Assembly (NCBI GenBank): GCA_964291445.2
Contig: OZ219862.1
Coordinates: 1,116,001 to 1,180,000 of the forward strand
DNA from: JAPOXR01 sp964291445
GTDB taxonomy: Bacteria > Pseudomonadota > Alphaproteobacteria > Rhodobacterales > Rhodobacteraceae
Length of the DNA: 64,000 bases
Direction of reading: 5' to 3'
A program made the translations under genes and the position numbers. The notes below the pieces were generated by a model, which saw only the letters and a list, made by a program, of their open reading frames with translations, searched no databases and had not been told where the DNA came from. Shown piece by piece: positions 44,926 to 54,988 of the stretch (the stretch's first letter is position 1; every line of letters starts with the position of its first letter).

Positions 44926-47046
44926 TTGCGCACCCGGAGAGCCGTCATCGAGCCCGTCCTGAATATCACCGATCTTTCTATCAGCTTCATGACCCATGCG
45001 ATCGAAATTCCGGCGGTAACCGGGTTCAACTGCACGGTCATGCCGGGCGAAATTGTTGGTCTTGTTGGCGAATCCGGTTGCGGCAAGTCCACCGTCGCGC
45101 TTGCGGTGATGCAATATCTCAGCCGCGCAGGGCGGATTACCGGTGGCAGCGTCCGGTTTCTGGGCGAAGATCTCGTCACGGCCTCGAAACAGCGGTTGTT
45201 GCAGATCCGCGGCTCGGAAATCTCGATGGTTTATCAAGAGCCCAGCTCCTCGCTAAACCCGTCGATGAAGATCGGCAGACAACTGGGCGAGGTTCCCATA
45301 GTCCATTTCGGCACCTCGCGGGAAGATGCCGAGCGGCAGGCTCTCGACATGCTGGAAGCCGTGCGGCTGCCTGATCCCGACCGGCTCATGCACTCTTACC
45401 CGCATCAGATTTCGGGCGGCCAGCAACAGCGGGTGGTCATTGCGATGGCGCTGCTTGCCAAACCCAAGCTGCTTTTGATGGACGAGCCGACAACCGCGCT
45501 CGACGTGACGGTCGAGGCCGGGATCATCGACCTGATCCGCGATCTGAGCTCGCAGTTCGGGGCGTCGATCCTGTTCATCAGTCACAATCTTGGGCTTGTG
45601 CGACGTACTTGCAACCGCATTGTGGTCATGTATTCCGGCCAGGCGGTCGAAAGCGGGCCGACCCTGGACGTCTTTGACCGCACGCGTCATCCATACACCC
45701 AGGGTCTGCTTCGCTCATTGCCGGTGCCAGATGCGGACAAATGCGGTCATACGCTGCGCACGATTCCCGGGCAGGTACCGCTGCCATTCGAACGCCCCCC
45801 CGGGTGTGCCTTCGGCCCGCGTTGCGACCACTTCGTGGCCGGCCAGTGCGACAGCGCGCCCGTGGAAATGCGCGCATTGCCGGGAACCAAAAGCCACACC
45901 GCGCGATGCCTGCGTCTTGAAGAGATCGACTGGACCGCGAAAGACGAGGTCAAGCCTGTCGGGCGGGCGCCCGAAAGCAACGAGATGCTGATCGAGTTCG
46001 ACGCACTGGTCAAACACTACGAACAGCATGGCGGCTTTCTGTCCGGGTCCAGACAGCGCGTGGTGCGTGCCGTGGACGGCATCAGTTTTTCCGCCAGAAA
46101 GGGCCAGACCCTTGCGCTGGTGGGAGAATCGGGATGCGGAAAGTCGACGCTGGCCAAAGTGCTGACCGGGCTGGAAGTTGCCACAAAGGGCTCCATCCGG
46201 TTTGACGGAAACGAGATCGCCGCGACGGCCGTCCGCAAACGCGACCGCGAGCTGGTGCGCAACATCCAGATGATCTTTCAGAACCCCTTCGACACGCTGA
46301 ATCCCAAGCGCACAATCGGTGCGCAGGTGGCGCGTGTTCTGAAAAAGTTCGGTATCGGTGACAGTCACGCGGATCGCGCAACCAAGGTCGATGCGATCTT
46401 CGACAGCGTACGCCTGCCACGCGAATTCGCCAAAAGACTGCCGAGGCAATTGTCCGGTGGTCAGAAACAGCGTGTGGCCATAGCCCGTGCTTTCACGGGC
46501 GACCCGCGCGTCGTGGTCGCAGACGAGCCGGTATCAGCGCTGGATGCCTCTGTTCAGGCAGCGATCACTGAACTGCTGACGGCAGTACAGGTCGAACATG
46601 GGACAACGTTGATCTTCATCAGCCACGATCTGGGACTCGTCCATCATCTGGCCGATTGGGTCGTCGTTATGTATCTGGGCCATATTGTGGAACAGGGTCC
46701 TACGGCAGAGGTGTTTGCACCACCGTATCATCCATATACGGAATCGCTGCTATCTGCGGTACCCATCGCCGACAATCGGGTGGAACAGACACGCATCCTG
46801 CTCGAAGGTGATATTCCGTCGGCGCAAGATCCACCATCGGGATGCCCTTTCCAGACGCGGTGCCCGCGAAAGACGCAGGCACAAGACGAAGCGGGCCGGG
46901 CCATCTGCGAAAACGAGATGCCCGCGATGCGTGCGATTGGTGATCAGCATGTTCTGAAGTGCCACCTGACACAGAACGCGCTTGATCTAATGGAGCCGGT
47001 AATCCGCCTTCGTGACGCGCCGGTCGCTTCACCCGAGGCGCGGTGA
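44926..47046 (+). CDS. fused dipeptide-type ABC ATPase (DppD-DppF)
   Basis: 706 aa with two complete ATPase modules. Module 1: Walker A GESGCGKSTVALAV near residue 48, signature ISGGQQQRVVIAMA, Walker B LLLMDEPTTALD, then the oligopeptide C-terminal cysteine motif (GCAFGPRCDHF). Module 2: GESGCGKSTLAKVL near residue 405, LSGGQKQRVAIARA and a second cysteine motif (GCPFQTRCPRK). It powers the DppB/DppC permeases encoded 4 kb downstream. The start is weak: TTG 44926 is the only usable codon and GAGG lies 15 bases before it. The 3' end overlaps the convergent MFS gene by 18 bp. Confidence 0.91.
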   Translation: MRTRRAVIEPVLNITDLSISFMTHAIEIPAVTGFNCTVMPGEIVGLVGESGCGKSTVALAVMQYLSRAGRITGGSVRFLGEDLVTASKQRLLQIRGSEISMVYQEPSSSLNPSMKIGRQLGEVPIVHFGTSREDAERQALDMLEAVRLPDPDRLMHSYPHQISGGQQQRVVIAMALLAKPKLLLMDEPTTALDVTVEAGIIDLIRDLSSQFGASILFISHNLGLVRRTCNRIVVMYSGQAVESGPTLDVFDRTRHPYTQGLLRSLPVPDADKCGHTLRTIPGQVPLPFERPPGCAFGPRCDHFVAGQCDSAPVEMRALPGTKSHTARCLRLEEIDWTAKDEVKPVGRAPESNEMLIEFDALVKHYEQHGGFLSGSRQRVVRAVDGISFSARKGQTLALVGESGCGKSTLAKVLTGLEVATKGSIRFDGNEIAATAVRKRDRELVRNIQMIFQNPFDTLNPKRTIGAQVARVLKKFGIGDSHADRATKVDAIFDSVRLPREFAKRLPRQLSGGQKQRVAIARAFTGDPRVVVADEPVSALDASVQAAITELLTAVQVEHGTTLIFISHDLGLVHHLADWVVVMYLGHIVEQGPTAEVFAPPYHPYTESLLSAVPIADNRVEQTRILLEGDIPSAQDPPSGCPFQTRCPRKTQAQDEAGRAICENEMPAMRAIGDQHVLKCHLTQNALDLMEPVIRLRDAPVASPEAR

Positions 47047-48270
47047 GGCCGTCACCAACGGCAAGTGTGTCCGCGCTTCACGAATTGCGACCCAGACCAG
47101 TAAATTTGCCGCGACAAAATATGCGCAAATGCCAATCATCTGCTGGGGAAACGTCAGGCCAAGATCAATCAAAGCGCCCGAGATACCAGGGCCGACCGCG
47201 CTTCCAAGGACCATGACACTGGCAGAAACGGCCTTGATAGCACCTATGTGACGCGTGCCAAAAAACTCTGCCCAGATTGCGGTCGGCAAAGTCGCCTGAA
47301 TTCCGTACGCAATCCCAAGTATCACCATGCCAACTGCAGCCATCGCCAGAGAATCTGCAAGCCCGATGACCAAGAACGCCAGTGCAAGGGGCAACAGATA
47401 AACATTTGCCAGACGCGCAGATCCAAACCGGTCTATTGCCTGTCCCGATATCACGGTGCTGACAATGGAAACGGCCGCCAAGAGAGGAATCAGTGCCAAA
47501 TAGTCGACCAACGGCCAGCCTTTGACTGCGGCAATATGCACCTGCTGAAAAAACAGCGCCGTCCCCCAGGCTGATGGCCCCAAGATCATAGGGACAAGCA
47601 TCCAGAATAACCGCGACCGCAGAACTTCCGATCTGGTCCAGTGCCGACCATCCATACCCGCGGCGTTGGGTGTCTCGATATGCGATTGCGGTGTGCGCTC
47701 GGCAGACAAAAGCCATAGGATCACGGGAAATGTGAGCATCAAAGACACTGCAGACAAAACCCAAACCGCGCGCCACGACATGATCCCGAACAATAACGCG
47801 ACCACCACCGGAAGCGTCGCCGTCCCCACGGCAAGACCCAATGCCGAAATTGACAGTGCCAATCCCCGTCGGGCGGCAAACCAGCGCGCCATTGCCACAA
47901 CCGCCAACTGGGTCATCATTCCCTGCCCCAGAAGCCTTAGTAGAAATACAATTACGATCAGCCCGACGATCGTCGGGTTTGCTGCCATTGCCAGGCAGAC
48001 AAGCGCCAATCCGGGCATAACGATCCAGGCAAGTGCGCGTACGCGAAATATGTCGGCCAGCCCGCCGGCCCAAAACATGACGATCGCGGAGGCGGTTGTG
48101 CTCAGGGAATAAATCCCGCCCCACTGGCCGTCGCTGAGACCATAGGTTCCCATGATCTGGGCTGCGAATATGGCAATGAAGAATGTCTGACCGTAGGACG
48201 ATGAGAACGACAACAATCCGCCGGCGGACAGAAAGCGGACGTTCTCACGGAGAAATTCCAAATGGGACAT
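47029..48270 (-). CDS. MFS transporter
   Basis: 413 aa with about 12 hydrophobic segments split 6+6 by a charged central loop (AERTPQSHIETPN near residue 205). The loop 2-3 motif reads WAGGLADIFRVRALAW and a second-half counterpart reads SGQAIDRFGSARLANV. It resembles oxalate/formate-antiporter-like or monocarboxylate MFS carriers; substrate unknown. It lies between the DppDF ATPase and the amidohydrolase, 165 bp downstream of the latter on the same strand, so the two may be co-expressed. Confidence 0.88.
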   Translation of the reverse strand: MSHLEFLRENVRFLSAGGLLSFSSSYGQTFFIAIFAAQIMGTYGLSDGQWGGIYSLSTTASAIVMFWAGGLADIFRVRALAWIVMPGLALVCLAMAANPTIVGLIVIVFLLRLLGQGMMTQLAVVAMARWFAARRGLALSISALGLAVGTATLPVVVALLFGIMSWRAVWVLSAVSLMLTFPVILWLLSAERTPQSHIETPNAAGMDGRHWTRSEVLRSRLFWMLVPMILGPSAWGTALFFQQVHIAAVKGWPLVDYLALIPLLAAVSIVSTVISGQAIDRFGSARLANVYLLPLALAFLVIGLADSLAMAAVGMVILGIAYGIQATLPTAIWAEFFGTRHIGAIKAVSASVMVLGSAVGPGISGALIDLGLTFPQQMIGICAYFVAANLLVWVAIREARTHLPLVTASPRLG

Positions 48271-48435
48271 GTCGCCCTCTGTCTGCTTCTTTTTGTCGAA
48301 TGAAAAGAGAGCATCGCCGCGCGAAGAACATGTAACGGCTCACGTCTGCCCCGCACAAAATGCCTGCTGGGATCGAATTGCCGATCCTTCGCGCAGCGTC
48401 GTTGATCAAGGCGACTTGATCGTCCAGACGCACAT

Positions 48436-49872
48436 TCAGCCAGCGGACCGCGCCAGATACGCGCCGTGATCCTGCGATCCCAGAAATTGATCGCCATCAA
48501 CGATCATCCTGCCACGACTAAAGGTTTTTTCCACCTTGCCTTCGACTTCCCAGCCTTCCCAAACGGAATAGTCGGTGTTCGAATGCAGACCCTCCACGCT
48601 GTAGATGTGACGCGCATTTGGATCGAAAATAACGATATCGGCATCATACCCCGGAAGCAGCCGTCCCTTGGTTGCCAGATCGAAAATCCGGGCCGGCGTC
48701 GTGCAGCACACGTCCACCCACCGTTCCAGATTAAGGCGGCCTTTCCTGACTCCCTCAGAGAAAAGCAGCGGAAACCGGGTTTCCACACCGCCGGGCGGCA
48801 GCACGGGCATCAACCGGTTGCCTTCGGCGTCTCTCGGCGTGTCGGGCGTTGCCGGCGGCGCCCTGACGTCGTGCCCGAAATAGGCGGCAACCTCGCGGGC
48901 CTGATCTTCGGGCACAAGACGCATGGCGGCGTGGTCGGTCGACGCGATGTCGAGGGCGCCTCCCTGAAGGCCGCGCCAGAGCGCATCGCAATGCTGCGCG
49001 TCCCGGATCGGCGGGGTCAGAAGGAATGGCAACGCCGCCACCTGATTTCCAGCATAGACCTCATCGGTATGGGTCAGCCACGCCAATCCCGCCTCGCCAT
49101 AGGCCCGCAACCCCCGCTCTTTGGCGGCACGGATGGCTGCAACTCCCTCGGTGCAGGTGTTGTGAAAGATCAAGGTGCGACCGTCGGCGGTTTCTGTCAT
49201 CGCCATTGCCAGTGCGATTGCGGCAGCTTCGGCGGCAGCCGGGTAGTTGCGAATGAAATCGGAGATGTTCCGTCGTCCCTCGGCCGCCGCTCGGCGACGC
49301 ATTTCCAGGATAACCCCCTGATTTTCAGCATGAACAATGGACAGCCCGCCCAACCCGGCGACTTCGAACATACCGCGCTGCAAGAACGCGTCCGGTATAC
49401 CCCAACCGGGGATGGCCATGAACCACTTGAAGCTTGAAATCCCGCGCGCCACGATCGCCGGAATCTCGGCCAACCGCTCCTCGATCGGCTCGCGAATATT
49501 CATGTGAAAGGCGAAGTCGACGCAGCTTTGCCCCTCGGCCAATGCCATTCGCGTATCCAGTTCACCAGTCAGCGTCCGTCCGTATTCTGCCTGCACTTGA
49601 TCGATGATCGTGGTCGTGCCTCCAAAAGCCGCAGCGACCGAGCCTGTAGCGAACGTATCGTCGTAGCAGAACGCGTCCCGTTCGGTCCGCATATGCACAT
49701 GGCCATCGATGGCGCCGGGGACCACGTATTTGCCACCGGCGTCGATCTCTTTTCTGCCACGAAGCTCAGTGCCTATGGCCGCAATCCGTTCGCCGGAAAT
49801 CGCGACGTCAGAGGTATAGGTACCGGACGGGTCAATCAGCACTCCGTTGCGGATTACAAGATCGTATACCAT
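48436..49872 (-). CDS. dihydropyrimidinase/hydantoinase-like amidohydrolase
   Basis: 478 aa. A cyclic-amidohydrolase TIM barrel with small beta-sandwich ends. Metal ligands visible: HxH in GAIDGHVHMR (about residue 57), the carbamylated-Lys candidate in GISSFKWFMAIPGW (about 149), His in SIVHAEN (about 183), His in LIFHNTCTEG (about 237) and Asp in IASTDHAAM (about 315). It should hydrolyse a cyclic amide such as a dihydropyrimidine or hydantoin. ATG 49872 has GGGGGA nine bases upstream. Divergent from the 2OG-Fe oxygenase across 189 bp. Neighbours suggest it opens a ring taken up by the adjacent MFS or Dpp-type transporter. Confidence 0.91.
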   Translation of the reverse strand: MVYDLVIRNGVLIDPSGTYTSDVAISGERIAAIGTELRGRKEIDAGGKYVVPGAIDGHVHMRTERDAFCYDDTFATGSVAAAFGGTTTIIDQVQAEYGRTLTGELDTRMALAEGQSCVDFAFHMNIREPIEERLAEIPAIVARGISSFKWFMAIPGWGIPDAFLQRGMFEVAGLGGLSIVHAENQGVILEMRRRAAAEGRRNISDFIRNYPAAAEAAAIALAMAMTETADGRTLIFHNTCTEGVAAIRAAKERGLRAYGEAGLAWLTHTDEVYAGNQVAALPFLLTPPIRDAQHCDALWRGLQGGALDIASTDHAAMRLVPEDQAREVAAYFGHDVRAPPATPDTPRDAEGNRLMPVLPPGGVETRFPLLFSEGVRKGRLNLERWVDVCCTTPARIFDLATKGRLLPGYDADIVIFDPNARHIYSVEGLHSNTDYSVWEGWEVEGKVEKTFSRGRMIVDGDQFLGSQDHGAYLARSAG

Positions 49873-50061
49873 GGCACAAATCCCCCATCTGGAATTGACA
49901 ATTTGGTCTCAGCGATGTTAGGCTTGTAATCCGCAAGATGCACTCCGAGTCCGATCAGATCCGCCCGAAAGAGTCCCCTGCAGCGGGTCTGGTAGATCAA
50001 AGCGGACAGTAAGTTAAGAAATGTTGTTCACAAGATCTGGCCGCCTCGAAGGCTCTTTCCG

Positions 50062-51060
50062 ATGACCGTCGTGCCTACAGTTGATTTGGACCGGTTTGTG
50101 CATGGCGACGGCGCTGACCGCAAGGCAATCGCCGCCGAGACCGACCGAATCTGCCGGGATATCGGGTTTCTCTGCATCCTCGGTCATGGCGTGCCGGACA
50201 AGATCACCCAGGCCGTCTACGACATCTCCAAGCAGTTCTTCCGGGGGCCGCTGGAGAGCAAAATCAAGGTGGCCCAACCGCAGCCTGACGTTATCCGCGG
50301 GTATATCGGGTTCGGCAAGGCAGCACTTGGTGTCACGACAGGCGAGGAGACCCCGCCGGACCTGAAAGAGTCGTTCTCGATCGGGCCAGAGGTGACCTCG
50401 GACGCGCCCTACTACAGCGCGCCCGGAAGCCGTTCGCATTTTGCGCCGAATTTATGGCCGCAGGACATCCCCGAATTCAAGACGGCGTGGCAAGCGTATT
50501 GGACCGCAATGACGGATTTGAGCCAGACAATGATGCGTTTGTTCGCGCATGCGCTGGATCTGGACGAGCATCATTTCTCACCTGTCATCGACCGGCAAAT
50601 CAGCATCCTGGGTGCCATGTATTACCCCGACCAATCTGAACCGCCCCAACCCGGGCAGTTGCGCGCAGGTGCGCATACCGACTTTGGCACCATGACGATC
50701 CTGAAACCCGACAACGCCCCCGGCGGTCTGCAGGTGCTGACAAAGGACGGCGAATTCGCGCCCGTCATTGCGCCAACTGGATCTTTTGTTCTCAACATCG
50801 GCGACATGATGGCGCGCTGGACCAATGATCGGTGGGTCTCGACCCTGCACCGGGTGGTCAATCCGCCGCTCGACGCCAGAATGGGCAGTGAACGGCTGTC
50901 GCTGGGGTTCTTTCATCAGCCAAATTATGACGCTGTGGTGGAATGCCTGCCCGGGTGCCGCAGCGCCGAGCAACCGGCAAAATACCCGCCTGTGACCGCC
51001 GGCGAACACCTTCACACCCAGTTTTCCGCCCAGGTCCGTCAGCCGGAAGGAGCCACTTGA
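50062..51060 (+). CDS. isopenicillin N synthase-like 2OG-Fe(II) oxygenase
   Basis: 332 aa. The N-terminal DIOX_N domain (FLCILGHGVPDKITQAVYD) precedes the jelly-roll core. The iron ligands are His and Asp in GAHTDFGTMTIL and the distal His in VSTLHRVVNPP. The RxS substrate/2OG motif is in SERLSLGFFHQ. AAGG stands nine bases before ATG 50062. This family includes many catabolic hydroxylases; the name does not imply antibiotic synthesis. It begins the plus-strand run that continues into the Dpp permeases, 84 bp downstream, so it may act on the transported compound. Confidence 0.9.
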   Translation: MTVVPTVDLDRFVHGDGADRKAIAAETDRICRDIGFLCILGHGVPDKITQAVYDISKQFFRGPLESKIKVAQPQPDVIRGYIGFGKAALGVTTGEETPPDLKESFSIGPEVTSDAPYYSAPGSRSHFAPNLWPQDIPEFKTAWQAYWTAMTDLSQTMMRLFAHALDLDEHHFSPVIDRQISILGAMYYPDQSEPPQPGQLRAGAHTDFGTMTILKPDNAPGGLQVLTKDGEFAPVIAPTGSFVLNIGDMMARWTNDRWVSTLHRVVNPPLDARMGSERLSLGFFHQPNYDAVVECLPGCRSAEQPAKYPPVTAGEHLHTQFSAQVRQPEGAT

Positions 51061-51144
51061 AGTGGGACCTTACGCTGATCCGCATATGGACTGCCCGTCT
51101 CGATGGATCAACAGGCAATACATTGCCGAATGCGGGGGATGGGC

Positions 51145-52077
51145 ATGACGCGTTTTATCCTGCGTCGCCTTATGCTGATGGTGCTGACGATGCTGGTCGT
51201 GTCGATCCTCACCTACCTGCTTTTGGAGATCAACGGCTACAGTGTCGTGGTCAAGGTGCTGGGACCCTATTCCACAGACGAGCAGCGCATCCTTTGGCTG
51301 GAGGCGAACGGCTACAACCGGCCGGTCTGGGAACGCTATCTGGCCTGGCTTGGCGGTATGGTCACCGGCGATTTCGGCCAGTCGTTGAAATACAGGGCTC
51401 CGGTGTCGGACGTGTTGTGGCCACGGCTGGCAAATACCGGCATCCTCGCGGCAACCGTGTTCGCCGTAATGGTCCCGCTTTCAATTGTCGCAGGTGTACT
51501 GGCTGGTATGAAAGAGGGTGGAGCCCTGGACCGCGTGATCTCATTGTTTTCCATTGTCACAACGTCGGTGCCGGAGTTCGCGAGCTCGGTTCTTCTGGCA
51601 TTCGTATTTATTCTGCTGCTTGGCTGGTTCCCGGCGACAAGCACCATGTCCAACGGCTTTGACCCGTTGCAACTGGTCATGCCCGCGATGGTGCTGATCC
51701 TGTTTGGATTTGGATACGTTGCCCGGATGATGCGGGCATCAATGGCCGAAGTCATGCAAAGCAACTATGTCCGCACGGCCATACTGAAAGGCATGCCATT
51801 TCGCCGGGTCATTTTGCTGCACGCGCTCCGCAATGCGCTGATCGCCCCGTTTACCGTGATCGTGCTTCAGATCAACTGGCTGCTCTCCGGTGTGATCGTG
51901 GTGGAGTTCTTCTTTGCCTATCGCGGGTTCGGAGCGCTGCTCCTGGAGTCATCGCTGACCCAGGATATCTTTATGCTGCAGGCCTGCGCGATGATATCGG
52001 TCATCGTTGCTGTCGGAACCCAGACCATCGCCGACGTCGGCTACGGCATGCTAAATCCGCGGGTGCGGTTTACATGA
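51145..52077 (+). CDS. dipeptide-type ABC transporter permease (DppB)
   Basis: 310 aa. The N-terminal FILRRLMLMVLTMLVVSILT is typical of DppB. A periplasmic loop with the ERYLAWLGGMVTGDFGQSL motif follows, then five further hydrophobic segments. The coupling loop contains YVRTAILKGMPFRRVILLHA. Three in-frame ATGs (51130, 51139, 51145) are possible; 51145 is chosen because it gives the standard N-terminus and follows GGGGGA. The end overlaps dppC by four bases (ATGA). It is served by the distant fused DppDF ATPase. Confidence 0.92.
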   Translation: MTRFILRRLMLMVLTMLVVSILTYLLLEINGYSVVVKVLGPYSTDEQRILWLEANGYNRPVWERYLAWLGGMVTGDFGQSLKYRAPVSDVLWPRLANTGILAATVFAVMVPLSIVAGVLAGMKEGGALDRVISLFSIVTTSVPEFASSVLLAFVFILLLGWFPATSTMSNGFDPLQLVMPAMVLILFGFGYVARMMRASMAEVMQSNYVRTAILKGMPFRRVILLHALRNALIAPFTVIVLQINWLLSGVIVVEFFFAYRGFGALLLESSLTQDIFMLQACAMISVIVAVGTQTIADVGYGMLNPRVRFT

Positions 52078-52967
52078 CGGAGTTCATTCTAAATCCGGGT
52101 TCCCCGGAACTGCAAACCCGCCGGGTCAGAGGCTGGCGCTCGCGTCTGCCAAGAATCCTTTTCAGCCCGGTCGGGCTGATCGGCGGGTTTATCTGCCTTT
52201 TCTGGATTGCGGTGTCGCTGGCAGCCCCGCTTCTCTCGCCTTTTGGGCCGACGGAGCAGGTAACGCCCTTCCAGACGCCCGGGATGATCGCCCCCGACGG
52301 GCGCGTGTTCTGGTTGGGCACAGATCATCTTGGGCGCGATATCATGTCCCGCATCATCTGGGGCGGACGTCGGGTTTTGTTCTTTTCGACCATCGCGACT
52401 GGATCAGCCTACGCAGTGGGTGTGTCGCTCGGGCTGGTTGCCGGTTATTTCCGGGGTTGGATCGACGATCTTGTGTCCAGCTTTGCCAATGTCGTGCTGT
52501 CTTTCCCGGTGCTGGTTCTCTACGTGGTCATCATCTCCACCTTTGGCGCCTCGGGCCTAAACATCGTCGTTGCCGTGACATTTGCCAGCGCACCGGGTAT
52601 CATGCGAATCGTTAGGGGAATCGTTCTGGACCTGCGCAGCCGCGACTACGTGGCATCGGCCCAGACCCGCGGCGAAAGCGCGGCATACATCATGTTTCGC
52701 GAGATTTTGCCCAATGCGACGTCCCTGCTGATCGTCGATGCCTGTCTGCGGCTTGGCTACACAACGATCACAATCGGCGTTTTGGGCTTTCTCGGGCTGG
52801 GATTGCCGCCGCCGCAACCCGATTGGGGAGGTATGATTAACGAAACACGTGCCATGGCCACCTTTGCGCCGCACATGACCGTGTTTCCCTGCATTGCGAT
52901 CTCGTCCTTTGTACTGGGCCTCAACCTTCTTGCCGATGGCCTTCGTGAAAGCACGCTGAAAGACTGA
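52074..52967 (+). CDS. dipeptide-type ABC transporter permease (DppC)
   Basis: 297 aa. GFICLFWIAVSLAAPLLSPF is the first membrane segment. FWLGTDHLGRDIMSRIIWGG is the conserved DppC loop, and the coupling loop is DYVASAQTRGESAAYIMFRE. The ATG overlaps the dppB stop. The binding protein gene begins 159 bp downstream. Substrates of this class range from peptides to opines, betaines and nickel chelates, so dipeptide is only a family label. Confidence 0.92.
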   Translation: MTEFILNPGSPELQTRRVRGWRSRLPRILFSPVGLIGGFICLFWIAVSLAAPLLSPFGPTEQVTPFQTPGMIAPDGRVFWLGTDHLGRDIMSRIIWGGRRVLFFSTIATGSAYAVGVSLGLVAGYFRGWIDDLVSSFANVVLSFPVLVLYVVIISTFGASGLNIVVAVTFASAPGIMRIVRGIVLDLRSRDYVASAQTRGESAAYIMFREILPNATSLLIVDACLRLGYTTITIGVLGFLGLGLPPPQPDWGGMINETRAMATFAPHMTVFPCIAISSFVLGLNLLADGLRESTLKD

Positions 52968-53126
52968 TCAAGACCTCCGCGCATTAGCCAATTTGCGCGG
53001 TTCTGGTGTCGAAGAGGAGAGAGAAGGCCCCAACCCGGTGCCCAAACAAGAGGTGGAACGTTTCGCAAAACGACATACTGCGACCTGAACGACCACGAAT
53101 ACATTGCAACCAATAGGAGGAGAACA

Positions 53127-54797
53127 ATGACCGAGAATGCAAATATCCCGAAGCTGAAGAGCTGGTATCGGAACGGAGAGCTTAGCCGCAGGGACTTTCT
53201 GCGACAATCCACATTGCTGGGCCTGTCCGCAACGGCGGCCTATTCCTTTGTCGGACTTACCGCACCCAGCCCCGCGAGCGCCCAGAACATGCCCATGGGC
53301 GGCACCATCCGTATGGGGATGCGTGTCCTCGACGTCAGCAGCCCACATGCGATTTCGTTCGAAGAAGCAGGCAGCGCGACGATCCGGCCCGTGTGCGATT
53401 TCCTCGTTCGGACCGGGCGGGACAACATCACGCGGCCCTGGCTGCTGAGCAGTTGGGAAGCGACCGATGACTTGCGCACCTGGACGCTGCACGTCCGTAA
53501 CGGCGTGAAATGGCAGAATGGCCGGCTTTTCACTGCAGAAGACGTCGCATGGAACTTCAAGCACGTGTTAACGCCAGAGGTCGGGTCGTCGATCCTAGGG
53601 CTGATGGGCGACTACATGCTGACCGAGGTCGATACCGGTGAAAAAGATGGCGACGGCAACGCCGTTATGCGGTCGGAGCTTTGGGATGCGAATGCAATCG
53701 AGGTCATCGATTCCTCGACAGTGCAACTGAACCTCAAGAATGCCCAGGGCGCCGTTCCGGAACATCTGTTCCACTTCCCGTTCTACATGCTCGACCCCGA
53801 AGAAAACGGCGTCTACGGCGCAGGTTCCAACGGCACCGGCGCATTCAAGCTGGTCGAACATAATATCGGCGAAAACGCGGTCCTCGAACGTGTCATGGAC
53901 AGCCATTTCATGGGTGAAGGACCGTATTTGGACCGGATCGAAATCACCGATCTTGGCGAGGACCCCAATGCCGCACTCAGCGCTTTGCTGACCGACCAGA
54001 TCGATGGCGTTTATGAGATTTCGGAAAATCAGGCGCCGATGGTGATGGCAAACGAAAACATCGAGGTCTACAGGGCCACCACCGCCGCCACGGCCGTCGT
54101 GCGGGGCAAGATGAACCAGCCTCCGTTTGACAAACCGAAAGTCATGGAAGCACTTCGTCACGCAAGTAACGGCGCAACTATCATTGATCGGGGGATGCGG
54201 GGCAATGCGGCGCTGGGCGATCACACCCACGTTTCGCCGATTCATCCCGAATGGGCCGATCTGGGGCCGTTCCCGTTCGATCCCGAAAAAGCCAAGGCCA
54301 TCCTTGCCGAGGCCGGATACCCGGATGGAATTGATCTTGAGATCAACGTCAAAACGCAGCCAAGCTGGGAACTTGATGTCGTTCAGGTGATGGTCGAGGA
54401 CTGGGCCAAGGCCGGGATCAACGTCAAGATCCAGACGCTTCCCGCGTCGGTGTTTTGGGACCGCTGGACGGAATATCCTTTCAGCTTTACCGCATGGGGC
54501 CACAGACCGCTTGGTATGATGGTTCTGAGCCTGGCCTATCGCACAGGCGCGCCGTGGAACGAATCCAGCTTCTCGGACGCAGAGTTCGACAGCTTACTGA
54601 CCGATATCGGCGGCACCATCGATCCAGAGCGCCGCAAGGAGGTCATGGCGAAGCTTATGACAATCATGCGAGAGCGCGGCCCGATCGTGCAGCCGTTCTT
54701 TATGCAAGTGGCGACGGCCTACAACAAGCGGGTCAAGGGAATGGCAATGCACCCGACGAAGTATGTCTTCTTCGACCTTCTTGCGATTGAGGCCTGA
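53127..54797 (+). CDS. family 5 ABC transporter substrate-binding protein
   Basis: 556 aa. The N-terminus carries a twin-arginine signal (LSRRDFLRQSTLLGLSATAA, residues 20-39) with a likely cut after PASA. The family 5 core includes WTLHVRNGVKWQNGRLFTAEDVAW and NGTGAFKLVEH. Tat export suggests folding or cofactor/ligand loading in the cytoplasm, which is common in Rhodobacterales for this class. An AGGAGG box precedes ATG 53127. It serves DppB/DppC. Its stop is followed by a strong hairpin. Confidence 0.93.
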   Translation: MTENANIPKLKSWYRNGELSRRDFLRQSTLLGLSATAAYSFVGLTAPSPASAQNMPMGGTIRMGMRVLDVSSPHAISFEEAGSATIRPVCDFLVRTGRDNITRPWLLSSWEATDDLRTWTLHVRNGVKWQNGRLFTAEDVAWNFKHVLTPEVGSSILGLMGDYMLTEVDTGEKDGDGNAVMRSELWDANAIEVIDSSTVQLNLKNAQGAVPEHLFHFPFYMLDPEENGVYGAGSNGTGAFKLVEHNIGENAVLERVMDSHFMGEGPYLDRIEITDLGEDPNAALSALLTDQIDGVYEISENQAPMVMANENIEVYRATTAATAVVRGKMNQPPFDKPKVMEALRHASNGATIIDRGMRGNAALGDHTHVSPIHPEWADLGPFPFDPEKAKAILAEAGYPDGIDLEINVKTQPSWELDVVQVMVEDWAKAGINVKIQTLPASVFWDRWTEYPFSFTAWGHRPLGMMVLSLAYRTGAPWNESSFSDAEFDSLLTDIGGTIDPERRKEVMAKLMTIMRERGPIVQPFFMQVATAYNKRVKGMAMHPTKYVFFDLLAIEA

Positions 54798-54805
54798 CAG
54801 AATGT

Positions 54806-54839
54806 GGGGCGAGCGCATTCTTGGTGCGCGCGCCCCTTA
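54806..54839 (+). terminator. terminator after the Dpp-type operon
   Basis: A 12-bp stem with one mismatch (GGGGCGAGCGCA at 54806-54817 against TGCGCGCGCCCC at 54825-54836), a 7-base loop and a short TT tail. It lies nine bases past the binding-protein stop. Confidence 0.65.
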
Positions 54840-54988
54840 ACTGGACCAATGGATCGACTACACTAGCAGGGTTGACCGCGCGTCGGTCAATTCCGCCTGT
54901 GTTGTCGCGCCCAAAACATGGGGTAGTCACGCAAGATGGTCAGCAAGACCTACGCAATGGCGACATAATCGTGGAGCGGGCCTAAGGG

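Noticed and set aside
49895..49923. Promoter TTGACA-N17-TTAGGC upstream of the oxygenase gene
   Set aside because: The -35 is perfect but the -10 is too far from consensus to list as a feature.
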